Part shown: one piece after another, positions 50,601 to 59,299 of the stretch
How positions within the stretch are numbered: the first letter of the stretch is position 1
How the letters are laid out: each line of letters opens with the position of its first letter
Source: Branchiostoma floridae
Taxonomy: Eukaryota > Chordata > Leptocardii > Amphioxiformes > Branchiostomatidae
DNA length: 64,000 bases
NCBI RefSeq assembly: GCF_000003815.2
Contig: NC_049982.1
Span: 31,902,560 to 31,966,559 of the forward strand
Reading direction: 5' to 3'
Notes under the pieces: generated by a model
Told to the model about the DNA's origin: nothing
Database searches by the model: none
The model's input: the letters and a program-made list of their open reading frames with translations, nothing else
Position numbers and translations under genes: made by a program

Positions 50601-52848
50601 CGTACGTGCCAGTACGGGCGACGCGCCTACCCTGTACAGCCTGAACGTTTTAAGAAATACGTGGCAGACGTGGCCTCCCAAAGAAACGTACAGACAAACT
50701 GCACGTACGGCGGTTTGTTGATTACAGTAAAACTGACCCTGAATGTTCCCCAGCACCAAACCCTGCCGTCTGTGGTGAGTGCGATGGTGTGGGAGTCTCC
50801 AGCGCCCAGCTGTGCGATCTTGCTGCTAAGTTCCACCTTTCCTGGGACGGTTTCGGTTCCAATCTCCGAGGTGTCTCTTCCCAGCGCTCCCTCGTCGTTA
50901 CACCCCCAGGACCAGACCTGAAAACAAGACACAATTAGACCACACAGGGTTAAACTTAAGTCTCAAAGCAGACCCTATGGTGCCTTAGAGATAGTATCAA
51001 ATCTGGCAAAGGAGTATATATAGCTGGCAAAGGAGTATACTAAGCCGGCCAAAGGAAGTCAAAACGGGCTTTGATACTTCAATCTCTAAGGCACCGTAAG
51101 GTTGGACAAGTTTTCAAAAATTCACTTGTCTTACCGGGTAAGTACATAAAAAATTTACTTGCCCGAAGCAACTTTTCACTTGCCCGAAATTCAAATGACA
51201 TTTTTCTATGGTTTTTCCATTTCCATTGATGGAATTCTTGTATTGGCTCTATTTTTCTGTGTTGTCCAATGCTTGATGCCATGGCTGTGAAAAGCAGAAA
51301 GTATATCAGAATGTCACTCAATGGAAAAAATCTAACTTGCCCGATTGGACAGTGGGTAGGTCATGTACTTGCCCGGTCATATGTGTGTGTGTGTGTGTGT
51401 GTCTGTGTGATTGTGTGTGTGTGTGTGTGTGTCTGTGTGTGTGCGTGTGTGTGTCTGTGTGAGTGTGTGATTGTCTGAGTGTGTCTGTGTGTGTGTCAGT
51501 GTCTGTGTGTGTGTGTCTGTGTGTGTGTGTCTGTGCGTGTGTGTGTCTGTGCGTGTGTGTGTGTCTGTGTGTGTGTGCGTGTGTGATCTTCACTTGCCTG
51601 GACAATAGGGCTAGTGGACTTGTCCAACTCTGCCACATGAAACATCTACCTTGCTATGAAAAATAATCAAAATCCATCTACGACTCTATGACATGGGTTA
51701 CTCTCTTAATGATCCTAATAAAATAAACTCTCAATCGCCTAGACTGTCTTGAACTCTAGAAAAGCGGCTAAGGTTGAGGAGAAAGTAATTTTCAAGGTTA
51801 AAAAATAAGACTTACCTCTCCTTTGACAGTGAGCACTACAGTGTGCATGCCCCCCGCACACACATCAATGACTTTGTCCTGGATAGCCACCAGCCCAGGC
51901 TTTTTCCTCTCCATGACGTCCTGTCCTAAACCAAGCTGTCCCGTATCGCCCTGACCAAGGACCAGGACAACGCCTTCGACTGTACGACAGGAAGGCTGGA
52001 CTCCTGAAACAGAGAGAAGTTAGGCCATCAATGTTGGTTTGATTATGGATGTCCTGAAAAAACATTTTGCAAGGTTTGCGTGCGTTTAAGTTATTTTCTA
52101 GTTATTAGAATGCGCTGAAGGCAGTCAGTCGTTATACCCCCCTCACATGTACAGAAAATTGATCGGACGACGAGTCTGCGAGCTCTAAATTACAAGGAGG
52201 CATGACCCTCAGACAATGTAGTGTAAAATGTTGCCATTAGGGGTACCAGTACAAAACCACGGCAGTGGGAGTCGAAATTACGACACATAGCAGATTTATT
52301 TGTAGCGAAATGGACCATTGTTTTGAGTATTGTCCATTCACAAGTTTTCACATACTGAATCCGGTCCAGGTTCAGGTCCGGACCTGGACCTCAGATCCTC
52401 TGGACCTGAACCGGACCTGGACCTGAATTTTCTGTACCGGTACCCACCCCCAGTTTCCATTGTAAGGGTACCCATGAGGGGACTTACTTTAACCCTGTTA
52501 ACACCACAGGAATTTTTGGTCAAGTTGGAGTGGTATATCATAATTTTTCGTATTTGATTACACATTTTCAACAAGTTAATGATAGCAAAGTACCACTACA
52601 CAAGTTGAAAAGTAGTGTAGTGGTCCTCATTTTAGCGTGGTGGTCGCATATTACAGTATAGTGGTCCGTTACGCTAAAAATGCACTAGCTGGAACCCTAT
52701 TAGTAGTAAAGTTATAGTCACCCAGTTTACGTTGCACTTGTGGCTCTGTGACATCAGAGGCTTTGGGCCATGCACGTCTGGACTTTGTCTTGATGACGTC
52801 ATCAGCAGTGGAGTCCGCTGCTCTCTTACGAGTCTTGAATAGGGCCAT
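41646..52848 (-). CDS. RCC1: RCC1, Ran guanine nucleotide exchange factor, 8 coding exons
   Basis: Exons in order: 52722-52848, 51816-52003, 50738-50917, 48268-48487, 45876-46040, 44940-45053, 43116-43271, 41646-41830. All borders are GT-AG, all phases join, 444 residues. A basic N-terminal tail ([20 protein letters not shown]) would serve as chromatin-binding/nuclear import signal. Then comes the seven-bladed propeller: [118 protein letters not shown] and a final [13 protein letters not shown]1 sits on chromatin and loads Ran with GTP. The first coding exon opens with an acceptor five bases before ATG..., so 5' exon(s) lie further right. Introns carry LINE, SINE and TIR insertions and an assembly gap. 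Confidence 0.97.
43284..43946 (-). mobile_element. LINE 3' fragment with (TTCA)n tail in RCC1 intron
   Basis: 161-codon frame (43461-43946) with [40 protein letters not shown] and a terminal zinc-knuckle-like C-x2-Y...C-x-F block ([17 protein letters not shown]). About 16 copies of gaat at 43284-43348 form the 3' tail. Close relative of the split LINE at 54770-58720. Same strand as RCC1. Confidence 0.8.
44035..44265 (-). mobile_element. tRNA-derived SINE-like element
   Basis: Minus strand: ggtagcatacatagtccagtggtaagca (A-box-like agtccagtggtaagc) and gagtttgatcccggct (B-box-like). The body extends left to about 44035. Different family from A and B. Confidence 0.5.
45181..45388. mobile_element. 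TIR element, family X, copy 2
   Basis: Left gttagttcacctttatccgt, right acggataaaggtgagctag, inverted; inner gtaacctatatccgttg is mirrored too. About 208 bp. In an RCC1 intron. Confidence 0.7.
45455..45710. repeat. Short duplication flanking a TIR-family fragment
   Basis: cgttcacttccagccagcct with its surroundings occurs at about 45475 and 45668. Between the copies is a fragment (gagttcgtacggaggcggta) shared with the elements at 48664-48975 and 50402-50720. Confidence 0.6.
46094..46350 (-). mobile_element. Penelope-like element 3' fragment with inverted terminal piece
   Basis: The minus strand from about 46290 reads [18 protein letters not shown] with one frame slip, matching the end of the ORF at 14768-16492 (NRDGGRHRLSGIYDP). 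After it come ccctgatgatggtgtctgat and agacatcgaaacg. On the other side (about 46327-46348) ggtgtctgatagacatcgaa appears in the opposite orientation, so two terminal pieces face each other. Confidence 0.65.
46616..47641. mobile_element. TIR element with 9-bp target duplication; interior is an assembly gap
   Basis: Termini taatctccaagcagatcttg (25 bp, continuing ctgtg) at 46616-46640 and its perfect reverse complement at 47617-47641. cataggaaa is duplicated exactly outside both ends (46607-46615 and 47642-47650). 46687-47616 is all N. A 9-bp duplication with these ends suggests a Mutator-like element. Lies in RCC1 intron 4. Open frames across the N run are meaningless. Confidence 0.8.
48664..48975. 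mobile_element. TIR element, agggcacaaccc family, copy 1
   Basis: Left actaaagggcacaacccgcc, right ggcgggttgtgcccttagct, inverted. The interior holds tacgagttcgtacggaggcg and acgttttggcac. RCC1 intron 3, close to exon 4. Confidence 0.7.
49156..50384 (+). mobile_element. 5'-truncated L1/Tx1-type LINE with target duplication
   Basis: Target duplication aagcaacaagaa at 49144-49155 and 50385-50396; poly(A) ends the element. It encodes the C-terminal part of an ORF2: [25 protein letters not shown], then [20 protein letters not shown], the terminal CCHC-like knuckle of this clade. The frame is open from 49172 except for one TAA at 49787-49789; reading resumes in the same frame ([16 protein letters not shown]). 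Antisense to RCC1 in intron 3. Confidence 0.88.
50402..50720. mobile_element. TIR element, agggcacaaccc family, copy 2
   Basis: Starts ctaaagctaagggcacaacc and ends near gcacgtacggcggtttgttg, in opposite orientation inside to copy 1. Its right edge lies about 20 bases from the 3' splice-donor side of RCC1 exon 3. Confidence 0.6.
51376..51586 (+). repeat. Interrupted (GT)n microsatellite
   Basis: About 210 bases of gtgtgtgt broken by ctgtgtg, attgtg and gcgtg variants, in RCC1 intron 2. Confidence 0.9.
52290..52450 (-). repeat. ggtccaggttcagg family repeat, reversed copy
   Basis: Reverse complement of the HPDL-intron copies: gcgaaatggaccattgtttt, then ggtccaggttcaggtccgga and ctgaattttctgtaccggta. 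Has the strongest internal inverted symmetry (gaccggac/gtccggtc-like). Confidence 0.65.
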
Positions 52849-52871
52849 ATCCTGATAAGGAAATTGAATTA

Positions 52872-53063
52872 TTACTGAAAATGCATTTAAGTTTGCGAGG
52901 ATTTAATTTCGGTAGCGGGAAAATGGAGTGTTCGCTGTGGTTTAAGTTTGCGGTAGCACCAGGGAAAAATGTTCGCGGAGATTTTAAGTTCGCGGTAAAT
53001 TGGCATCGCAAAAACCGCGAACATAAAACCCCGCAAACACTTCGTTTTCTGCATTTACAGTAT
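52872..53063. mobile_element. Foldback element, GTTCGCGG family, copy 3
   Basis: tactgaaaatgcatttaagt at left, ctgcatttacagta at right, internal tgttcgcggagattttaagt and aaaaccgcgaacataaaacc. Ends about 25 bases upstream of the RCC1 ATG exon. Confidence 0.7.
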
Positions 53064-53627
53064 CATAAGGCCTATGAAAAAATGTTGTGTTTCCTCAAGG
53101 AGCTTGGTTTCCTGGTTCACCTATGAAACAAGTGCTTCTGAAAAAAAGCTGTGTCTTGGCTTGTAGTAGGTATATCGTCAGGAAAAAGTACATCGGTGCT
53201 TCGCCAGCGCTCAGCAAACATGAGAATTACATCAAAATAAGCAGAGACAAGATATGGTCGTATGGAGAGATTCACAAAATTTGCAAATGAGGCATGTCCA
53301 CGAATATAAAAATGAATAAGTTTAGTGATACTTTTTGTCATACATTATGCAATTTTTTTCGAGAGAATCAGTTTCTCCTCGTGTAATTATGTGATATAGA
53401 TGTTGTATGGGCATTTTAAGAAAAGTTAGAATGACATATAATCAGAGACACAAATGCATTATGTATTACATGTCTGGTCGTTCATTCAAATATCCCTGAA
53501 CGGCGGAAAAATGCAGAACTATAACAGATAGTCCCAAATGTTCTGGTCAAAAGACAAAAGTATTGTTTACTAGTACTTTAATGCATGTAAAAATAAAATA
53601 AAAAAAGAAAGTTGAAAAAAAATCTCC

Positions 53628-53697
53628 AGTCCACGGACTTGAACCCGGATTGTTCGATTAAGACACGTAAACTCTACCACTGAGCTAGTAGTGGCTT
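53628..53697 (-). repeat. tRNA-like sequence, probably SINE head or pseudogene
   Basis: The minus strand has ctagctcagtggtagag (D arm/A box) and ccgggttcaagtccg (T arm/B box) at correct spacing, but the acceptor arms pair over only about four bases. Not called a functional tRNA. Confidence 0.4.
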
Positions 53698-54339
53698 GTT
53701 TGAAGAGGTATACAAATGTATGAACCTGTAACTATCTGGCTGCTTCGCACGCAGAAAATGCATTGCAAAAAACAATTATCGCTTGCAGCAGTACTAGGGT
53801 TAGCATTTAAAATGTAAATAGTGACCCGCCAATATTATCTATTGCTACTTTTTGTGTAATGCTTTGAGCTCACGAAGCTCGCGTTCTACTGAACTCAGGT
53901 TAGTGTTTTGCTGCGGTCGTTTCGATGACGTCATTATCTCAAAACGTTTCAATGATGTCTTTGCCTACTTATATATTCACATACAATGCATTAGCCTGAT
54001 TAGGCATTTATTTCATCTTTTTGAATAGCTAATGCAAAACTGTTATGTGAGATAATTCAATTAATTAATAATTTTTATATCTCACACTAATGGATCTGAA
54101 ATATCGCCATACGAGCGTTTCGTTTCATTCATTTGATGTAACCAGATGTTAAGAGGCTTTCAGTACCGACCACAACTGGTAACAACTGCGTATAATGGAG
54201 GTTAAATCTTGAGTGGGATGTACTGTTGTTCGCCTAAGCGGTAAGACCAGTCTACGAGAGAGAGAATTGGGAAGGGCCTTTGGAAGGGCTGGGTTAACTT
54301 TGAACCATTAAACCATTGAAGGAAGAAACGGAGCACAGT

Positions 54340-54365
54340 GTCTTGGCGCCAGATGGCGCCAAGAC
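54340..54365. repeat. Perfect 12-bp hairpin
   Basis: gtcttggcgcca, two bases, tggcgccaagac. Possibly the loop of a small foldback; nothing else around it explains it. Confidence 0.6.
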
Positions 54366-54769
54366 AAAAATAGGATAGGTAGGGATTATCTTTTTTTCTT
54401 GTATTTTCTTTAGGCTAGCCAAAACTCTAGCGATACATATATTACAATACAGTTGAACAGAAATGCATGAGGACACTTGTCTTTCAATGTCAAACTTTAA
54501 TTTTGTGCATAATAGATACATTTATCCTTCATTAGATAGGACAAGCAGCGTTTTACTTCAATAGGAAGCAGGCTGAATAAAAAAAATCCGGGAAGCTAAC
54601 ACGACTTATATTTTCCTGGGCCTTATCATTATAAAGAGAGGCCGCTTACCGAAAGATTGTTGTTTTTTTGTTTGATAATAATGATTTAGTCAGAAACAGT
54701 AGCATCTTATTGTTATCTAACTAGTTATTGTTGCATCCTCAGCTGGCACATTCAAAGTCAACAGCAAAT

Positions 54770-55518
54770 ACTTAAATATACAGCAAGGGATTGAAAGCTT
54801 TATTGGAATTAGATAATCATTAGACAAAGCAGACGCACCATTACCAGTTAAAAAGAAAAGCTTCGGCACTTGTGCTAAACCTATTTTGCTATGGATCTGA
54901 AATATGGGGGTCATTCAAAAGTCCTAAATTTTGTCCTATTGAAACAGTGCATTTGAAATTTTGTAAATACTCACTTAATGTTCCGAAAACTGCATCTAAC
55001 CTAATGCTGTACGTGCTGAATTAGGGAGGTATCCTATCCAACTGGAGGCCTCTCTAAACGCCATCAAATATCTCATTAGAATTCAACAGAACGTGCCAGC
55101 TGAGAGTCTGCAGGCAGACGCTATTTTATGTCAGGTAAATCTAGACTCATCAGGTACTAAATGTTGGGCATCTGGTGTTCGCAAAACTTTGGAGGAGTGT
55201 GGCTTTTGTTTGGCAAGCCCCTCAATCAACAGATTCAAACATATCCCACCTTATTCTGCAATCAACCAGCGTCTGAAGGATACTTATTTCCAGAATTTCC
55301 TAATTAACTTCATAATGATAATAAAGGTTTTGAAGTGCGGAAAACAAACTCCGAACGTACAGACTACTCAAGTCCACATACAATGAAGAGCAGGGGTTAT
55401 CGGAAAAATGCAGAACAGGTCGGACCGGTTTTTCCGTCCCCAAACCGGACCGGGTAATCCGCGGTCCGGACTGGACCGGTTTTTCCGATAACCCTGAAGA
55501 GCAGTATTGTCCATGCAG
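54770..55518 (+). mobile_element. LINE fragment, part A of a split element
   Basis: Decayed frames give CYGSEIWGSFKSPKFCPIET, HLKFCKYSLNVPKTASNL, then [15 protein letters not shown] up to YLSMQ at the right edge. Relative of the LINE at 43284-43946. A 101-bp MITE sits inside it and the LINE resumes at 58452. Confidence 0.75.
55394..55494. mobile_element. 101-bp MITE with perfect TIRs and 10-bp target duplication
   Basis: TIR gggttatcggaaaaa at 55394-55408 and exact reverse complement at 55480-55494. tgaagagcag is duplicated on each side (55384-55393 and 55495-55504). Interior is GC-rich with repeated accggtttttccg and ggaccggt blocks. Removing one duplication restores the LINE reading through NEEQY. 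Confidence 0.85.
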
Positions 55519-55977
55519 GGCAATGACCCTAATTGACGGCTGCGCAGAAGGTCCCCGGTGAGTCCCCACAGGATTGATTTTTAAAAGTATCAGAAGATGT
55601 GTTTTTCTTTGGAAATGTTGGCATCTTGGAGCTGTATTCTACAGGTAAGGGTTGTAGGTTTTTTATTATGTCGAAAAAAACAGACTTTCAAGCCTGTTTT
55701 GGGTGCCTGGACACTAGAAAGAAGTTTGTTATGTAGCTGTCATTGTAGTGCCAGATAGGGTCAAAGGTCACCGAGTTGCGTTTGGATGCAAATCACATGT
55801 GTTCCAGTGGTCAGAAAGTTCCGAAAAGTTGAGAATGGACATTTTAGAAGCCGGGCTACCCTCTCAATGTTAGTTTTTCGAGAACGAAACGTCAGGTAGG
55901 TGACTTTTGACAGCTTCTATTTGCCATTAAATGCATTATAAGGATAGGGAAGACATGATTGGTGGTCACTGCTCTGC
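55517..55977 (+). repeat. 461-bp direct repeat, left copy
   Basis: Identical base for base to 56857-57317. Starts agggcaatgaccctaattga and ends ggtggtcactgctctgc. No ORF. Confidence 0.9.
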
Positions 55978-57322
55978 CATGTTCGGCAGGGTATTCAAGT
56001 TCAAAATTAGCAGGTGTTAAGACACTTCAAGTGATGCGGGAAGGGTTGTCAAGCATTGTCACAAGTTTCAAAGACTTCACGGAGACCCTACTCCAAGGAT
56101 TGGTCCCCAGGGAGCACAGGTGTCAGGAGGGATGTGGTAAGGTTTGTGGCTTTGGTTAGACTTCATACTGTTTAGCAAAAAGTGGCACAAACAGGGGAAA
56201 ATGGTAAAATCTGCTCACCCTGTCATAAGGGGACTACTCTCCATCAGTTTAGACACCAAAATTTGTATCTTAATGCTGTTAGACCACACTTTGGAGCAGA
56301 TGATGAGAGTGCATAGAATGAGGGGGGGGGGGGGGGTAGGTGTGTCCTTTGGGGCTTATATATCCTTGGGGGCCAATATGTTCCCAAAAATTGGTTATAT
56401 GGGCAAAAGAAAGGCTTTACCTGACTCAACTGACTGAAATTTATTGAGAAATTCTGCCATTTTAGTGGTTTTGGGCCTGATTTCTTACTTTCTGTACCTT
56501 TTATGGATAATGTAATATGCACTCTCATAAAATGCTTCAAAGTCTAACCTGGCAGCTTTTCAATACAACTTTAGGTGTGTAAATGGTGGGAGAATACTTT
56601 CCTTATGCTAGAAGGATCAGCTTTTAACTTTCTCTTCAGTTTGTGTCACTTTTTGGTCAATGCTATGGAGCCTATCAAATGCCTCAAACCACTGCCAAAG
56701 CCCTGAGGAAAGTCCTCTGACACCTGCCATGAGATCTATTCCCCTGGGAGCATTCTTGGTCAGAAAGCTTTGAAACTTGGGATAATGTTTGAAAACTCTT
56801 ACCCGCATCATGCGAAATGAATGAAACTTGTCAATTCTCAAGTTCGGGCCCCTACAAGGGCAATGACCCTAATTGACGGCTGCGCAGAAGGTCCCCGGTG
56901 AGTCCCCACAGGATTGATTTTTAAAAGTATCAGAAGATGTGTTTTTCTTTGGAAATGTTGGCATCTTGGAGCTGTATTCTACAGGTAAGGGTTGTAGGTT
57001 TTTTATTATGTCGAAAAAAACAGACTTTCAAGCCTGTTTTGGGTGCCTGGACACTAGAAAGAAGTTTGTTATGTAGCTGTCATTGTAGTGCCAGATAGGG
57101 TCAAAGGTCACCGAGTTGCGTTTGGATGCAAATCACATGTGTTCCAGTGGTCAGAAAGTTCCGAAAAGTTGAGAATGGACATTTTAGAAGCCGGGCTACC
57201 CTCTCAATGTTAGTTTTTCGAGAACGAAACGTCAGGTAGGTGACTTTTGACAGCTTCTATTTGCCATTAAATGCATTATAAGGATAGGGAAGACATGATT
57301 GGTGGTCACTGCTCTGCAAGAC
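55519..57322 (+). mobile_element. 1.8-kb LTR-like block inserted in the LINE
   Basis: The two 461-bp repeats bound 879 bp of unique sequence (55978-56856) with no substantial ORF. A 14-base near duplicate (tattgtc[c/a]atgcag, 13 of 14) lies at 55505-55518 and 57323-57336. No clear primer-binding site, polypurine tract or TG...CA ends were seen, so it is not a standard LTR element. Confidence 0.55.
56857..57317 (+). repeat. 461-bp direct repeat, right copy
   Basis: Identical to 55517-55977. Its right end is six bases from the 14-base flanking duplicate. Confidence 0.9.
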
Positions 57323-57324
57323 TA

Positions 57325-58450
57325 TTGTCAATGCAGAAATGTTCGCGGTGGTTAAATGTTCGCGATTTTCGCGGTGACCACTTCACCGCGAATTTAAAAC
57401 CACCGAGAACATGTTTCCATGGCAGTAAGAGACAGTACAGTCAAACCTGTATTAGCGGCCACCTTTGCATACCGGCCACCTGGCCATAGTGGCCACTTTT
57501 TGTCGGTCCCTAGATCCCTTGGATTCGTAATGATCAAGAAATAGGCTTAGCGGTCACCTTCCCAACGCGGCCACGGCCGGCCACACGATTTCCGGTCCCG
57601 CAGACACAGAAACACTGCCGATTACGGCCATACGGACGGCTGATCTACGGCCCGGCACGCATTCGGTCATATAGCAGCCGTATCGTCACCCAACGCCGGA
57701 TTTAAAACCTCTTATTTTCAAAACAAAACTGCCCTACCGCCGACAAACGAGGTCATATAAGGTCAACAGACGACACCACTATTACGGAGGTAAATTATGG
57801 CAAAGTTACGTTCTAATACACTATCGTTGAGGGTGATTTACATTACAAAAACATTCTAAATAAATTGTTACACAGATAGAATTAAATGAACTTCAGACTA
57901 TGGTGGATTGTATTCTTACTTTTATTAAGAGGTATTAAAGTCTAAAATGACAAGCTCTACTTGTGAGGACTACATTAGCATATTGGTGGAATCTGACGTG
58001 TGAACGCGAGCGGGAACACACGGATGGCGAAGTATCAAAGGATACAAGCCGATTCAAGGATCAAAGAAATATGACGATACCGGTCTCTTCAGACAATATC
58101 AACTGTAGAACATTTAAAACTTTTATTTAGCTTTAGTTTCTTAATACATATATTGTAACAATCATTGCAGTACATGTACAGTGCTACACATAAAAGCTCC
58201 TTGATTATGTGAATAAAGATCAATTGTTACTAAAACCATGTGTAACTTTTTGCTTGTGGTCAATTAATCAGCATTTTCTCTATAGCGGCCACCTCTCTAT
58301 AGCGCCAATTTTGACCAGTCCCTTGAGTGGCCGCTATAGACAGGTTTGACTGTACATGGTGCTTCCGCGAACTTAAAACCACCGCGGAAAGTCTTTTTTC
58401 CCGCTACCGCGAAATTAAATCCCCGCGAACTTAAATACATTTACAGTATT
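57325..58450. mobile_element. Foldback element, GTTCGCGG family, copy 4, itself interrupted
   Basis: Left atgcagaaatgttcgcggtg, right ccccgcgaacttaaatacat then ttacagta. The middle is split at a TA by the element 57438-58352; joining its flanks restores the usual centre (ccatggcagtaagagacagta / catggtgcttccgcg). Confidence 0.75.
57438..58352. mobile_element. TA-flanked TIR element (cagtcaaacctg), copy 1
   Basis: TA at 57436-57437 and 58353-58354. Ends cagtcaaacctgtattagcg and its inverted partner (ctatagacaggtttgactg), followed inward by gcggccacc/ggtggccgc motifs. 915 bp, no transposase. TA duplication suits Tc1/mariner-like mobilisation; inference. Confidence 0.7.
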
Positions 58451-58451
58451 T

Positions 58452-58719
58452 GAAAATTACAGAACTACCATCGCTAAACTAAGAATCAGTTGCCACAAAC
58501 TGCGAATTGAATCAGGAAGGTCGCACTCCTCTAGAACAAAAAGCCTGCCAATTTTGTACTTCAAACATGGTAGAAGATGAAGTGCACTTCAATGTTGATT
58601 GTAATATGTATGTAAATGGTAGAACTACTCTATTTAATTACATAGGAAGTAGATTCCGTTATTTTAGGCACATGAGTAACACTGGCAAGTTTACTGAGTA
58701 TATTTCTCATGCGTTTTGA
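58452..58719 (+). mobile_element. LINE fragment, part B of the split element
   Basis: Reads FENYRTTIAKLRISCHKLRI, then after a slip RTPLEQKACQFCTSNMVEDE and HFNVDCNMY, the zinc-knuckle C-terminus. It follows part A (…YLSMQ) almost without loss, so about 2.9 kb was inserted between adjacent codons. Confidence 0.75.
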
Positions 58720-58812
58720 CAAACCGACAATAGCTAAACCTATATAGTCCTACATTTTCACCATTACCAAGAAGCGAGAAGAAGCCGAACTTCTGTGACT
58801 AGATTTCTGATA

Positions 58813-59255
58813 CAGTCAAACCTGCCCAAGCGACCACCTCTTCTTAGTGACCACTTGGCGATTATGACCGCTTTTTCTCGGTCCCGAAAATTTTCCCCAT
58901 TGACGTAAACATTAAGCGACCTCTTTACAACGACCACCTGGCAAAAGCGACCGCAACCGCCAAAAATTGGGACCAAATCCCTGCCCATAGCGACCGCGTC
59001 ATTTTCAACCTTGAGGTGTCATCGATTTTCAATGATAGCTAGCGCGAATTCGGCCAGTTTGCGTCGAATTTTGACTATCATCACGATGTTGTGTTCAAAA
59101 TAGAGATGGTGGCCGATGCACGTGCTTGTGCTTGTGCTTGCTATTTGCCATTAAACAAAACGGAAACCATTTGAACTATACATCGGGCATGTTGTGAATC
59201 GATATTCTTCTAACCGACCACCTGACCAAATCGACCGCTTGGGCAGGATTGACTG
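58813..59255. mobile_element. TA-flanked TIR element (cagtcaaacctg), copy 2
   Basis: TA at 58811-58812 and 59256-59257. Ends cagtcaaacctgcccaagcg and cgcttgggcaggattgactg. 443 bp; interior rich in gcgaccacc motifs parallel to copy 1. Confidence 0.75.
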
Positions 59256-59299
59256 TACTTCACTACGATTTAGTGTATGTATGAACCTGGCTAACTTAC

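Noticed and set aside
53628..53697. Functional tRNA gene
   Set aside because: Good D and T arms but the acceptor stem does not pair fully; more likely a SINE head or pseudogene.
55875..55905. GAAAC-GUC hammerhead half-motif inside the 461-bp repeats (retrozyme idea)
   Set aside because: No CUGANGA box precedes it and the intervening helix is poor; kept only as a reminder for a covariance scan.
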